A stretch of DNA of 64,000 bases from an uncultured Prevotella sp. (GCA_946415245.1 CAMKRS010000002.1:1-64000); one strand, 5' to 3'; counted from the first letter of the stretch, positions 46,177 through 56,748 are shown. Numbers and translations are program-made. Notes: generated by a model from the sequence alone, not told the origin.

Positions 46177-46821
46177 CAGCTGTTGCATCAGCACGTCCCA
46201 GACGGCGATGATATGACAGACAGAGCCCGCCAGCACGAAGAAATGGAAGATAGAATGCATGTATTTTTTCTGATGAATGGTATAGAAAAGTGCGCCCGTG
46301 ATATAACAGACTCCCTCGGCTATCAACCAGATGATAGCGGCCTCAGAGACACTGGCCATCAGCGGTTTAAACGCCACGAGGATACTCAATCCCATGCCCA
46401 CAAAACAAAAGGTCTCCAGATTCGAGTGCTCCTTCAGCCGGATAAAACTCACGATGGTTCCCGCGATGGCACAGGCCCAGACAAACGAAAAGAGACTCCA
46501 GCCCCAATACCCCTGATCCCGCAGCGCCGTCAGTGTCAACGGCGAATACGAACCCGCGATATGCCAGTAGATAGCCGCATGGTCCCACTTCCTCAGGCGC
46601 TCCTTCCACTTCGAGCGGTGCCTGATCGAGTGATACAAGGTAGAGGCCGCATACGAGCCCAGCATACCGAAGAGATAGAGGATCACCCCTACCCGCGCCC
46701 AGTTGTTATCAGCCTGGAAACACCATACCAAAAAGATGATGCCGAACACGACACCCAGCAGAATACCCCCGCCATGCGACGCAGCATTCCATATCTCTTC
46801 CTTCTTGGTATAACGAATCAT
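46174..46821 (-). CDS. Hemolysin III / PAQR family membrane protein
   Basis: 215 residues with seven membrane helices. Conserved NAASHGGGILLGVVFG, STLYHSIRH, KWDHAAIYWHIAGSYSPLTL, and near the end HFFVLAGSVCHIIAVW give the metal-binding His set. PAQR members act as hydrolases or receptors; bacterial ones affect lipid composition. The ATG at 46821 is chosen because the upstream start lies before the -7 box (46857-46850). Confidence 0.92.
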   Translation of the reverse strand: MIRYTKKEEIWNAASHGGGILLGVVFGIIFLVWCFQADNNWARVGVILYLFGMLGSYAASTLYHSIRHRSKWKERLRKWDHAAIYWHIAGSYSPLTLTALRDQGYWGWSLFSFVWACAIAGTIVSFIRLKEHSNLETFCFVGMGLSILVAFKPLMASVSEAAIIWLIAEGVCYITGALFYTIHQKKYMHSIFHFFVLAGSVCHIIAVWDVLMQQL

Positions 46822-46849
46822 TTCGGCTCTGGTATGATAGTTGACGCCG

Positions 46850-46857
46850 CAAAGGTA
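46850..46857 (-). promoter_or_regulatory. -7 box of the PAQR gene
   Basis: TACCTTTG on the minus strand, 28 bases before the ATG at 46821. Confidence 0.65.
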
Positions 46858-46860
46858 CAC

Positions 46861-46911
46861 TTTTTTTTTCACTTTTCACCTTTTTACCTTTTTACTTTTT
46901 TACTTTTTTAT
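46861..46911. repeat. T-rich degenerate array between divergent genes
   Basis: CACTTTT/TACTTTTT units of about 7-9 bases between the PAQR and GH43 promoters; more degenerate than other arrays. Confidence 0.55.
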
Positions 46912-46919
46912 TATCTTTG
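46912..46919 (+). promoter_or_regulatory. -7 box of the GH43 lipoprotein gene
   Basis: TATCTTTG, 24 bases before the ATG at 46944. Confidence 0.65.
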
Positions 46920-46943
46920 CAGCAAAATTAAAACCAAACGCTT

Positions 46944-48680
<1,737 letters not shown>

Positions 48681-48704
48681 CCATTGTCATTTAGAATTCG
48701 CCAT

Positions 48705-49091
48705 ATGAGAATCAAACATTTCATCATTTGTGGAGTGATGCTGTTGACACTCACCGCCTGCTCCACCAAACAGAGCGCCATCAACCAGCTCGAGGACTTC
48801 TCCTACGAACTGCGCGACCACAGCCGCAACTATACCATCGACGAATGGGAACACGCGGGTAAGAAATTCGTCAAGATCCGCGAGAAGATCAACAAGCACG
48901 AGTTCGACTACACCGCCCAGGAGAAAGCCAAGATCGGCCGTCTCGAAGCCAACTGCGTGAAATACATGGCCAAAGGTGCCAAAGACGGCGTCTTCGATAC
49001 CCTCAACAACATCGGCAGCGAGATCAAGGGCATCATCCAGGGCATCATGGACGCCCTCTCCCCCGACACCTTCGAAGGCGAGGAGATATAA
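48705..49091 (+). CDS. Small lipoprotein of unknown function
   Basis: 128 residues from ATG 48705 (an upstream start is less likely). Lipobox LTAC, followed by a helical charged domain (QLEDFSYELRDHSRNYTIDE, NKHEFDYTAQEKAKIGRLEA) and a glycine-containing amphipathic C-terminus. Similar small lipoproteins occur in Bacteroidota. The spacing (24 bases after GH43) allows co-transcription. Confidence 0.75.
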   Translation: MRIKHFIICGVMLLTLTACSTKQSAINQLEDFSYELRDHSRNYTIDEWEHAGKKFVKIREKINKHEFDYTAQEKAKIGRLEANCVKYMAKGAKDGVFDTLNNIGSEIKGIIQGIMDALSPDTFEGEEI

Positions 49092-49105
49092 ATGTTATAC
49101 GTTTA

Positions 49106-49137
49106 TTTGGTAGAATAAAAATAATATCGTATATTTG
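49106..49137 (+). promoter_or_regulatory. Promoter of the sigma factor operon
   Basis: -33 TTTG (49106-49109), 20 bases, -7 TATATTTG (49130-49137), then the ATG at 49159. Confidence 0.65.
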
Positions 49138-49158
49138 CACTCAAATTATAGATCATTG

Positions 49159-49716
49159 ATGACCGATCAGGAGATCATAAAAGGACTGATTACTCGCGAC
49201 AAACGCATAACGGAGGAGTTTTTCTTCGTTAAATGTCGGCCTTTGCTCTATAGCATCATGATCTTTGTGTTCGGCAAAGAGGTAGATTACGATGAGATGG
49301 TCAATGAGTTATATGTATATCTCATGGCGGATGATGCCAGTAAACTTCGCAACTTCCAATACCGCAGTACCGTTTTTCAATGGTTGAAAATCCTAGCTAT
49401 CAGGTTCTTCCTCAAGGTGAAGAGACAAGGCCGAATGATAGATGACGACCGTCCAGAGACTCCTTATGACGAACAAGAGCGAGCTGCACGGCAGTCAGAC
49501 ATGTCTGCAGAGTATGATCTCGAACGGCTCTTTGAGGCAATGCCTACCAAACGATATGTATATGTTATCCGTCGGCTTATCCTCGAAGACTGTGAGCCGG
49601 AGAGATTGGCCAAGGAGATGAACATTACCACTGCGAACCTATACAATATCAAACGGCGCTCTATAGCCCAACTGACGCGTATCGCCCTTAATGACATAAA
49701 AGAATATGGCAAATAA
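49159..49716 (+). CDS. ECF-type RNA polymerase sigma factor
   Basis: 185 residues. Region 2 (DEMVNELYVYLMADDASKLR, STVFQWLKILAIRFFLKVKR) and region 4 helix-turn-helix (YVIRRLILEDCEPERLAKEM, ANLYNIKRRSIAQL). The ATG at 49159 is chosen; the TTG at 49135 overlaps the -7 box. It overlaps the next gene by 11 bases, the usual arrangement of a sigma factor and its regulator. It begins the AT-rich island and may control its genes. Confidence 0.9.
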   Translation: MTDQEIIKGLITRDKRITEEFFFVKCRPLLYSIMIFVFGKEVDYDEMVNELYVYLMADDASKLRNFQYRSTVFQWLKILAIRFFLKVKRQGRMIDDDRPETPYDEQERAARQSDMSAEYDLERLFEAMPTKRYVYVIRRLILEDCEPERLAKEMNITTANLYNIKRRSIAQLTRIALNDIKEYGK

Positions 49717-50665
49717 AGAAAAGATATCCGATGAACTGCTGGCTGCTTATCTGGATGGTAACACCAGTGAAGAGGAAACCAAACAAGTGCTCCGAGCATT
49801 AAAGGAAGATAAAGAATTGCAGGAGGTTCTTGACATTGCCCTGAAAACGGAAGAAGAAATGACTTTGTTCAACATCAATTCCTCCCTTTCCAACGAAGCA
49901 CTCCCCATGCTTCAGATGGCAGCCCTGAGTGGCGAGAACGTATGCGCCGTTCTTTGTGAGATCTTCATCCTTCAGCGGCACCATATTCCATTCGAAGAAA
50001 AATGGCTGATTGACACAGCACGAAGTAAGGGCTGGCTCAAATCAGAAGGTACACCTCTTTATTGTTTAGGTAATTTGCTTGCATATTCCGGCATGTTTGT
50101 CAACAGAAAATACGATTCGACTATAGATGACGTCCAACAGGCACTGAATAATGACAACGATGTCATGGTAGGTGTCGATCGTGAGAAGCTCTACGCTGAG
50201 GAGATTGATTTAGAAGACTTGACTAATCACGCAGTGGTTGTGACTCACATAGAAGAAGATTTCATCACGATATTCGATCCATACAAAGAGCCCTATATTT
50301 CTAAAATTCCTATTTCAGCCTTTCTTAACGCATGGAAAGAATCACATAATTATATGATTCAAGTCCTACAATCTGCAGAAGAATACGAACCCCACCCCAT
50401 CAATGTTGATTCCATTCCTTTGGATGGCGTTCTTGAGGAGTTACAAGAGGCAATTGCAGAAAATGCCCATAATGTATGGGCAGAGGAAAGGATGAAACAA
50501 GGGTGGTCGTACGCCAAGGAATGGGATGAGGCAAATAAGCATGACCCATGCCTCTTACCTTACACGGCCCTGCCAGAAAGTGAGAAGGAATACGATCGCC
50601 TTACTGCATTCAACACCATCAAACTAGTTAAGAAACTAGGGTTTGACATCATCAAGCGGAAATAA
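49706..50665 (+). CDS. Anti-sigma-like / C39-like peptidase / RyR domain protein
   Basis: 319 residues in three parts. (1) 1-50: ISDELLAAYLDGNTSEEE followed by a helix pattern, like the N-terminus of anti-sigma factors. (2) About 75-220: a papain-fold, C39-like segment with Cys80 (GENVCAV), His175 (TNHAVVVTH) and Asp191 (TIFDPY). (3) About 245-318: a RyR domain (HNVWAEERMKQGWSYA, LLPYTALPESEKEYDRLTAF). No membrane helix. RyR domains have been proposed to sense nucleotide-derived ligands. I infer that ligand binding and proteolysis release the coupled sigma factor. Confidence 0.75.
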   Translation: MANKEKISDELLAAYLDGNTSEEETKQVLRALKEDKELQEVLDIALKTEEEMTLFNINSSLSNEALPMLQMAALSGENVCAVLCEIFILQRHHIPFEEKWLIDTARSKGWLKSEGTPLYCLGNLLAYSGMFVNRKYDSTIDDVQQALNNDNDVMVGVDREKLYAEEIDLEDLTNHAVVVTHIEEDFITIFDPYKEPYISKIPISAFLNAWKESHNYMIQVLQSAEEYEPHPINVDSIPLDGVLEELQEAIAENAHNVWAEERMKQGWSYAKEWDEANKHDPCLLPYTALPESEKEYDRLTAFNTIKLVKKLGFDIIKRK

Positions 50666-50669
50666 GGTC

Positions 50670-51353
50670 TTAAGCATAACGCTTAAAGACATTCATTTCT
50701 TCTTGTTTAACTATAGCCGAGAAGTCCATTCCCATATGGGCGAACTCCTTTATCAGTATTTTATTCTCCAAGAATATCTCTGTAGCACGGGCGAGATTCT
50801 GGCGAAGAGTCTCGGGATCTACATTTTTATCTTGATCAACTTCCGTATGACTTGCCACGGTTTCGTAAATGATGCGCAGGTTCTCACGGTTTGCTTTATC
50901 AGATTTGGCCTTAGGATCAATATAATTCCTGAGGAACGAGGCAAAAATCTTACTGCCAGCATCTCCTTGGAATATTCTTCTCGAAGTACCCAGCATGAAA
51001 ATACCTATGACATCCATCTGATTCAGTCCCATCTTACTTGCAATAATCTGAAACAGATAAATTTCCTGAGGCGCAGCATAGCCGTCCGCACCAATGAGTC
51101 TAATGATGTCTTTCAGATACAACTCCTTTTCTTCCTGAGTACTTGGCATCTTGACATCGGCACTGTTGTAACCACTACGGAGTTCCTCCATCAGCTTCGC
51201 CTCATCAACACCTTCTAAACGACAGATCGCACTCAGCGCCTTTTTTTCTTCGGGGGTTACCTCCCCGTCTGCTATGGCCATAGCCACCAAATCGCGAGCC
51301 AATTTAAACTGTGGCTCTGTTATTGTTTCTAAGAATTTTGTTACTAAACTCAT
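50670..51353 (-). CDS. TerB-like domain protein
   Basis: 227 residues. The N-terminal half is an all-helical TerB-type domain (ARDLVAMAIADGEVTPEEKK, ALSAICRLEGVDEAKL; acidic metal-binding positions) with a second similar unit (LYLKDIIRLIGADGYAAPQE). The rest is helical and charged. TerB proteins occur in tellurite/stress and conflict systems. It converges with the RyR gene and is 24 bases downstream of its partner at 51378-52400. Confidence 0.8.
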   Translation of the reverse strand: MSLVTKFLETITEPQFKLARDLVAMAIADGEVTPEEKKALSAICRLEGVDEAKLMEELRSGYNSADVKMPSTQEEKELYLKDIIRLIGADGYAAPQEIYLFQIIASKMGLNQMDVIGIFMLGTSRRIFQGDAGSKIFASFLRNYIDPKAKSDKANRENLRIIYETVASHTEVDQDKNVDPETLRQNLARATEIFLENKILIKEFAHMGMDFSAIVKQEEMNVFKRYA

Positions 51354-51377
51354 TTCTCGAATCTTTGTTTTCTATTA

Positions 51378-52400
51378 TCACTTCAGCAATCTGTTATTGA
51401 TTCCCATGCATTTCTCCTTGCGCTCACCGTTAAGAGCATAGAAATAATTGCTATTTTTTGAAGCCGTCTTGGAGAATTCGCGGATAGTGGCAATGGCATA
51501 GTCAATGGCCTTTAAAGGAGGCGTGGAGTTCTTATTGAGACTATCTACCGTGAAGAGCACCTGGGGTGTAATCGTCTGGAGACAGGTTGAGATATTCTTG
51601 TTGAAGGCAGCCAGTTTATGCTCCACCTTAATAATATAATAATTGGAAACGATACGACGATTGTGCAGTTCATCGTAAATATCACAATCGGGTGTAATAC
51701 CCAGAACCTCCATATTTATGGGATAATCGCGATGTAAAGCCTTCTTGACATTGTCCAACAGATATACGATGTCATTAAACTTATAATTGTCGCTTTTATT
51801 TTCGTTGTCAAAGACAATCGTCACATGATATTCACCAATAAATTTCTTGGGTAAAAGGACATCGAGGATGCTTTGTACATTATCAACTCCATTGCCATAT
51901 TTGGGCGCTGTAGAAGAGAATAAATAGCGGTCTGTCAGGAGAAGGGCGTTTGAAGGGATGCCTTTGACACTCTTCAACACAGTTTCCCATCCATTTCCAA
52001 ATGCTTCTTGTTCGTCAATCGTATGCTCATCGTTCGTATCTATCAAGAATCTTGTAGTCAAACTCTTGCCACTCATACAAACGATCCCAAATGATGTCTG
52101 TATTTTCTCTGCCTCAGTAATAGGTATATCGAGGATAAAGATCGACGATGGGTTCTCAAGTACCGTTTCCGGATGATCCTTAATCTTACTAATATAGTCT
52201 GACAAAGAGTAATCTACTATTATCTTGTGTTCTGATTTGAGAGTATCAGCCCAAGACTTATCTGGCGTAGCGGCTGCCACATAGAGTGTTTTCCGTTCTT
52301 TTAACACCTTATATAAAAAAGAACGGGATGCTTCTGCTTTCTTACTTTCATCCTCAATGATTGTCTTCAGGATGGGTTCTGCAATAAAAATTTTAAACAT
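51378..52400 (-). CDS. Unknown protein partnered with TerB
   Basis: 340 residues, no signal peptide or membrane helix. I do not recognise the family. The C-terminal half has alternating strands and helices (YHVTIVFDNENKSDNYKFND, YPINMEVLGITPD, DELHNRRIVSNYYIIKV). The HNRRIVSNYY pattern recalls the HxxR-I-T/S-N element of some PLD-like domains, but the full HKD motif is absent, so this is only a hint. First gene of a minus-strand pair, divergent from the kinase-AAA gene. Confidence 0.7.
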   Translation of the reverse strand: MFKIFIAEPILKTIIEDESKKAEASRSFLYKVLKERKTLYVAAATPDKSWADTLKSEHKIIVDYSLSDYISKIKDHPETVLENPSSIFILDIPITEAEKIQTSFGIVCMSGKSLTTRFLIDTNDEHTIDEQEAFGNGWETVLKSVKGIPSNALLLTDRYLFSSTAPKYGNGVDNVQSILDVLLPKKFIGEYHVTIVFDNENKSDNYKFNDIVYLLDNVKKALHRDYPINMEVLGITPDCDIYDELHNRRIVSNYYIIKVEHKLAAFNKNISTCLQTITPQVLFTVDSLNKNSTPPLKAIDYAIATIREFSKTASKNSNYFYALNGERKEKCMGINNRLLK

Positions 52401-52431
52401 AACTTTTTGATTTAGTCATTGATATCTGGTG

Positions 52432-52439
52432 CAAAGATA
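52432..52439 (-). promoter_or_regulatory. -7 box of the unknown-TerB pair
   Basis: TATCTTTG on the minus strand, about 32 bases before the ATG at 52400. Confidence 0.6.
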
Positions 52440-52502
52440 TAAAAAAAGTGGCAAATTTAATAGATATTCATGGAAAAAATTTGGTTATTTCATGAGAAAT
52501 CA

Positions 52503-52511
52503 TTACTTTTG
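52503..52511 (+). promoter_or_regulatory. -7-like box of the kinase-AAA operon
   Basis: TTACTTTTG, one base longer and one base off the consensus, 28 bases before the ATG at 52540. Confidence 0.4.
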
Positions 52512-52539
52512 TAGCGTTGAATGCTAAAAACTATCTAAT

Positions 52540-54327
52540 ATGGCTATATTACAAGACAATCAAACAATTGGAAAATATGAGGTAAAACGCCTTATCAAAG
52601 AGAGCCAATATTGTGAGACTTACCGCGTAGAGGACGAAAAGGGGGAACCCTTCTTCCTCAAACTCTTTATTCTGAAAAATACGCCCGAGAATCTTTTTGA
52701 CGAGCATCATCAGGTGAATAGCATCGCTTTTATCAGTCAATTACGTCACAAGAATATCATTTCCTTTGTTGAGAGTGGTGAGTATGACGACGAAGAAGCA
52801 GGGAAATGTCAATACGTGATTACCAACTATTTCAGTGGCGAATTACTGGCAGACAAGATCCAGCGTGAGGGGAAAATACCTCTGGAACAGGCCCTGCAAA
52901 TACTAAAAGAGGTTGTTGAAGGCTTGAAATATCTACATGAACAGAATTTTTATCACAACGATATCACACCACGCAATATCATGCTTTCTGAGCGGACTGG
53001 CGGCATCGCTGAAATTATCGACATGAGTCATCTTTCTAGATGTGTCAATGGTTCTCCCACCTTCGACACATCCGATCTCGATGAACGTTACCAAGCGAAC
53101 ATGACTTTCGCAGGTCTCTACGCAGATCCTACGGATCTTTTCTCTGCCCTTGCCGTCTTTTACACGATGATAACAGGACGAGTTCCTTGGGACATAGAAT
53201 TTCCTGAGGGCGCCAGTCGCAAAGAACGAACCAAGATTGTAAAAGCCGCCCGTTCACAACCATTGAACTTGGATGATATTGATATTCCTGAAGGTATCAA
53301 ACGTATCCTCAACAAAGGTCTCGGCATCAATAGTGCGTCCAAATATCTCGGTGCGGGAGAACTGTTAAATGACCTCCACAACCCAGATGACGTAGAGGAG
53401 CCCATCACAAAAGAGCCTCGTCATTCGCATTCTTCAAGGCCCAAAAAAGAAGAAGAAGAGACTGTTACAGAGGCTCAAGTGACGATTCAGAAAGGCAAAG
53501 GCAACGGATTCGAGGATATTGCCGGCATGAATGACCTGAAGACCATGCTCCGTCAGAAAGTCATCTTCATTCTCACCGATAAAGCCCGGGCTGAGAAATA
53601 CAAGCTGACCCCGCCCAATGGCATGCTGCTCTATGGACCTCCGGGTTGTGGCAAGAGTTTCTTTGCTGAGAAGTTTGCCGAAGAGGCTGGTTTCAACTTT
53701 ATCCTTGTAAAAGCTAGCGACCTGGGCAGTATCTATGTACATGGTACACAAGGTAAGATTGCCGACCTTTTCAAGAAGGCAGAGGCCAATGCACCAACCA
53801 TTATTTGTTTTGACGAGTTCGATGCTTTTGTACCCGACCGTTCCAGTCAGGGCGGCGGAGACCATCAGGCAGGAGAAGTGAATGAATTCCTCACCCAGCT
53901 GAACAACTGCTCCAAACGTGGTATCTTCGTCATTGCCACGAGCAACCGCCCCGACAAGATCGATCCTGCCGTACTCCGCACAGGACGTATTGACCGTCAG
54001 ATCTTCGTGCCATTACCTGACGAAGAAGCTCGTCGCGAGATGTTTAAGATTCATCTGAAGGACCGTCCATGCGAGGAAATTGATGCAGAGAAACTCGCCA
54101 CCATGACTGAAGGCTATATTGCCAGCGACATTGCCTATATCGTCAATGACGCTGCGATGGGAGCAGCCTTCAGTGACCAGCCTATCTCTCAACAGATGCT
54201 TGAAGATACCATCCACAGCATCCGTCCTTCCATCAACAAAACGGTCGTCAACTTCTACGACTCTCTGCATGAAAAGATGGAGGACACCAACCGTAAGAAT
54301 GCATTACCGAAAATCGGATTTGTATAA
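52540..54327 (+). CDS. Ser/Thr protein kinase fused to AAA+ ATPase
   Basis: 595 residues. Kinase part about 10-285: Lys41 (PFFLKLF), YHNDITPRNIML with catalytic Asp141 and Asn146, then EIIDMSH in place of DFG; the metal Asp is kept. A charged linker (SSRPKKEEEETVTE) leads to an AAA+ domain (about 325-590) of the Cdc48/FtsH type: Walker A GPPGCGKS (366-373), Walker B IICFDEFDAF, and the SRH with arginine finger region SNRPDKIDPAVLRTGRIDRQ. No protease domain follows. It probably phosphorylates system partners and remodels or unfolds proteins in the cytoplasm. A small gene follows after 30 bases. Confidence 0.92.
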   Translation: MAILQDNQTIGKYEVKRLIKESQYCETYRVEDEKGEPFFLKLFILKNTPENLFDEHHQVNSIAFISQLRHKNIISFVESGEYDDEEAGKCQYVITNYFSGELLADKIQREGKIPLEQALQILKEVVEGLKYLHEQNFYHNDITPRNIMLSERTGGIAEIIDMSHLSRCVNGSPTFDTSDLDERYQANMTFAGLYADPTDLFSALAVFYTMITGRVPWDIEFPEGASRKERTKIVKAARSQPLNLDDIDIPEGIKRILNKGLGINSASKYLGAGELLNDLHNPDDVEEPITKEPRHSHSSRPKKEEEETVTEAQVTIQKGKGNGFEDIAGMNDLKTMLRQKVIFILTDKARAEKYKLTPPNGMLLYGPPGCGKSFFAEKFAEEAGFNFILVKASDLGSIYVHGTQGKIADLFKKAEANAPTIICFDEFDAFVPDRSSQGGGDHQAGEVNEFLTQLNNCSKRGIFVIATSNRPDKIDPAVLRTGRIDRQIFVPLPDEEARREMFKIHLKDRPCEEIDAEKLATMTEGYIASDIAYIVNDAAMGAAFSDQPISQQMLEDTIHSIRPSINKTVVNFYDSLHEKMEDTNRKNALPKIGFV

Positions 54328-54357
54328 ATCACATTATTCATTTAAAAACCAAAGATT

Positions 54358-54741
54358 ATGAATTTAAAAGAATTAACCCAGGAGTACCTTCGCAAAGAAG
54401 GTTTCTGCCCAGAAGAGACAGAATTTGGACTCTACTTTAAGTGCGAAGGCAAGAATTTCCTTCTCATCTATGATGATGACGACGAGCAGTATTTCCGTTT
54501 GATGATGCCCTGTATCTTTGAGATGACCGACGAAAACGAGGATGAAGTATATCGTGCCATGAACGAGGTCAACAGCAGTGTCAAGGTCATTAAGGCTTAT
54601 ATTATGCGCGAAAACGAGGTATGGCTCGGCTTCGAAGTACTTGCCGACAGTACCCCTGTTGTCGATGACTTTATACCCCGTGCTATCAACATGCTCAATA
54701 GCGGTGCCAGAAAATTCTACCAAGCACTTCAGGAAGGATAA
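54358..54741 (+). CDS. Small YbjN / secretion-chaperone-like protein
   Basis: 127 acidic residues with alternating strands and helices (GLYFKCEGKNFLLIYDDDDE, YRAMNEVNSSVKVIKAYIMR, VWLGFEVLAD). This pattern is like YbjN and type III secretion chaperone folds. It may act as a chaperone or adaptor for the preceding kinase-AAA protein. The identification is by fold impression only. Confidence 0.65.
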   Translation: MNLKELTQEYLRKEGFCPEETEFGLYFKCEGKNFLLIYDDDDEQYFRLMMPCIFEMTDENEDEVYRAMNEVNSSVKVIKAYIMRENEVWLGFEVLADSTPVVDDFIPRAINMLNSGARKFYQALQEG

Positions 54742-54756
54742 AGTCACAATTCAAAC

Positions 54757-54790
54757 GAGGGCGTGTCAAGATTTGACACACCCTCTTATT
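54757..54790 (+). terminator. Terminator-like hairpin inside the island operon
   Basis: GAGGGCGTGTCAA / TTGACACACCCTC stem with one mismatch and a 3-base loop, followed by a short TTATT. It lies between the YbjN-like and PrsW genes, so it may limit read-through. Confidence 0.6.
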
Positions 54791-54813
54791 GCATTTAATA
54801 ACCAACCTACAAT

Positions 54814-56739
54814 ATGGAGACATTAGATTTGATAGGCCTGTATGCATGGGCGTTCTTTGGTGCTGTGGTACCAGCATTGGCTTTAATTCTTTATGTATAC
54901 TGGTATGACCGCAAGCACCCAGAACCAGCATTGCAATTGCTGAAAGGTTTTGTTTATGGCATCTTATCTATTGGACTTCTAAATCTTCTCTGGCTTGGCA
55001 TCCCAGCCTATTTTGACTGGGCAAAGAGTGGTGGGAGCAATGTTTTAGGGAGAATCCAACACGCATTTTTCAGTGCTGCGCTTCCAGAGGAATTTGTCAA
55101 ATTGGTCATGTTATGGTTATTATTAAAATGGAATCGTCATTTCGACGAAAGACTTGACGGAATCATTTATGCTGTCTGTGTGGGAATGGGATTTGCCACC
55201 CTTGAAAATATCCAATATGTATTCAATAGTGGCAGCCAATGGGGAAATGTAGTGGCATTAAGAGCCGTGCTCGCAGTTCCGGGCCATTATATCTTTGCCG
55301 TTGCCATGGGTTATTTCTATTCCATGGCCAAGTTCTCTCCTGCCAATGGCATTAAACGCTTTTGGCAATTGGCTCTGATCCTACTTATCCCAGTATTACT
55401 TCATGGCATCTACGACAGCATCGTCATGACCATGGGTTTAGATGCTGTAGGAACAGTGGTCTATATAGTTCTTGTCCTTGCCTTATTTGTCTTCTGTTAT
55501 TCCTTCCATAAATATTGCAATCAGCTTATTGAGAAGCACTTGGCTGCTGACAAAGAATTGTTTGATTTGGCAAATCAAGAACAAATGAGGAAGAAACGCC
55601 AGGAAGAAGAACAGAAGAGACAAGAAGAAAAGGCCGCCAAAGAGGCAGAAGCAGCAATGTCAGACTTCGATAAAAGCCGGATGCTTCAACAAGCCATTAT
55701 CGAGAGTCGCACCAATTATTATATTTCCGACGAGGATGCCACCAAACAGTTGGACGACTTCCTGAATCATCCCGAGTGGCCAGTTATGATTATTACAGGC
55801 CAGAGCGGTTCTGGAAAGAGTGCCTTACTGGCAAATTGGTTTAAGCAGCATCAAGATGACGAGAGGCAGAACATCATCTGTCATTTCATTGGAAATGGCT
55901 GTATCCTTAGCGACTATCGCGATGTAGCTTACCAGCTCTGTCTGGAGATACAGTATTACTATAATCTGCCAGCTTTTGAAAACGAAGAAAAGATTGATCC
56001 TATACCCCTCTTAGAAGACTGCTTGACAAAGGTTCAAGGCAGACATCCACTTGTTATCCTTCTTGACGGAATTGACCGTGTGTTTGGTGCGGAGGAACAG
56101 GATTTGTTTACATGGTTGCCCGAACCCAATCAGCATATTAGATACGTTTTCTCAACAAATCAAGACAACGATGCCATCGAAATCTTTAGGAACAGAGGTT
56201 ATCATATCGTAGAGGTAGCGCCACTCAACGAGAATGCCCGTTCGCTATTGGTGGAGCATTACACTGAAAACGGGCCTCAACTCTCCGATGAACAGAAAAC
56301 CCGTATCATCAACGATCCCGAGAGCGCCAATCCACTCGTTTTAAAGACATTACTCCAAGAGCTATTCCGTAGTGAGCCTCAACAACTGGACCAAAACATC
56401 GACTACTTCCTGAAGCCATGCAGTATTTCCGACTATTTCCAACGGCTTTTGGAAAGGCAAGAGGATCTTATGGGTGGATTCTTTACACAACAAGTGCTTA
56501 GCATCCTTGCAGCAGGAGCCTCAGGAGGGTTGACGATGGAAGAAATCAAGGAGGCCTATAGGATGACGAACGACTCACAATGGGATGACCTGATCAACAA
56601 CTTCGGCATCTATCTCATTAAGTATAAAGAGCGGTATACACTCTTCCACCAACTGATGCTCGAAGCGATATCATCAAGATATTCAAAGTTCCTACCCTCA
56701 GCCCATAACCGGTTAGTAAAGGTATTATTAGAGCAATAA
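54814..56739 (+). CDS. PrsW intramembrane protease fused to STAND-type NTPase
   Basis: 641 residues. Residues 1-240: seven or eight membrane helices with the PrsW motifs EEFVK (92-96), FATLENIQYV (Glu131), VPGHYIFAVAMGY (His158) and LLHGIYDS (His197). PrsW enzymes are glutamic intramembrane proteases that in Bacillus start anti-sigma factor cleavage. Then a Glu/Lys-rich coiled coil (about 255-285) and a cytoplasmic NTPase: Walker A GQSGSGKS (329-336), Walker B VILLDGIDRV, then a helical STAND/NACHT-like C-terminus with a winged-helix-like end. The fusion suggests NTP-driven control of membrane proteolysis. Confidence 0.88.
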   Translation: METLDLIGLYAWAFFGAVVPALALILYVYWYDRKHPEPALQLLKGFVYGILSIGLLNLLWLGIPAYFDWAKSGGSNVLGRIQHAFFSAALPEEFVKLVMLWLLLKWNRHFDERLDGIIYAVCVGMGFATLENIQYVFNSGSQWGNVVALRAVLAVPGHYIFAVAMGYFYSMAKFSPANGIKRFWQLALILLIPVLLHGIYDSIVMTMGLDAVGTVVYIVLVLALFVFCYSFHKYCNQLIEKHLAADKELFDLANQEQMRKKRQEEEQKRQEEKAAKEAEAAMSDFDKSRMLQQAIIESRTNYYISDEDATKQLDDFLNHPEWPVMIITGQSGSGKSALLANWFKQHQDDERQNIICHFIGNGCILSDYRDVAYQLCLEIQYYYNLPAFENEEKIDPIPLLEDCLTKVQGRHPLVILLDGIDRVFGAEEQDLFTWLPEPNQHIRYVFSTNQDNDAIEIFRNRGYHIVEVAPLNENARSLLVEHYTENGPQLSDEQKTRIINDPESANPLVLKTLLQELFRSEPQQLDQNIDYFLKPCSISDYFQRLLERQEDLMGGFFTQQVLSILAAGASGGLTMEEIKEAYRMTNDSQWDDLINNFGIYLIKYKERYTLFHQLMLEAISSRYSKFLPSAHNRLVKVLLEQ

Positions 56740-56748
56740 GATAAAGGT

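Noticed and set aside
54757..54790. Operon end between the YbjN-like and PrsW genes
   Set aside because: The hairpin has only a weak T tract and the next gene starts close by, so partial read-through is more likely than a full stop.
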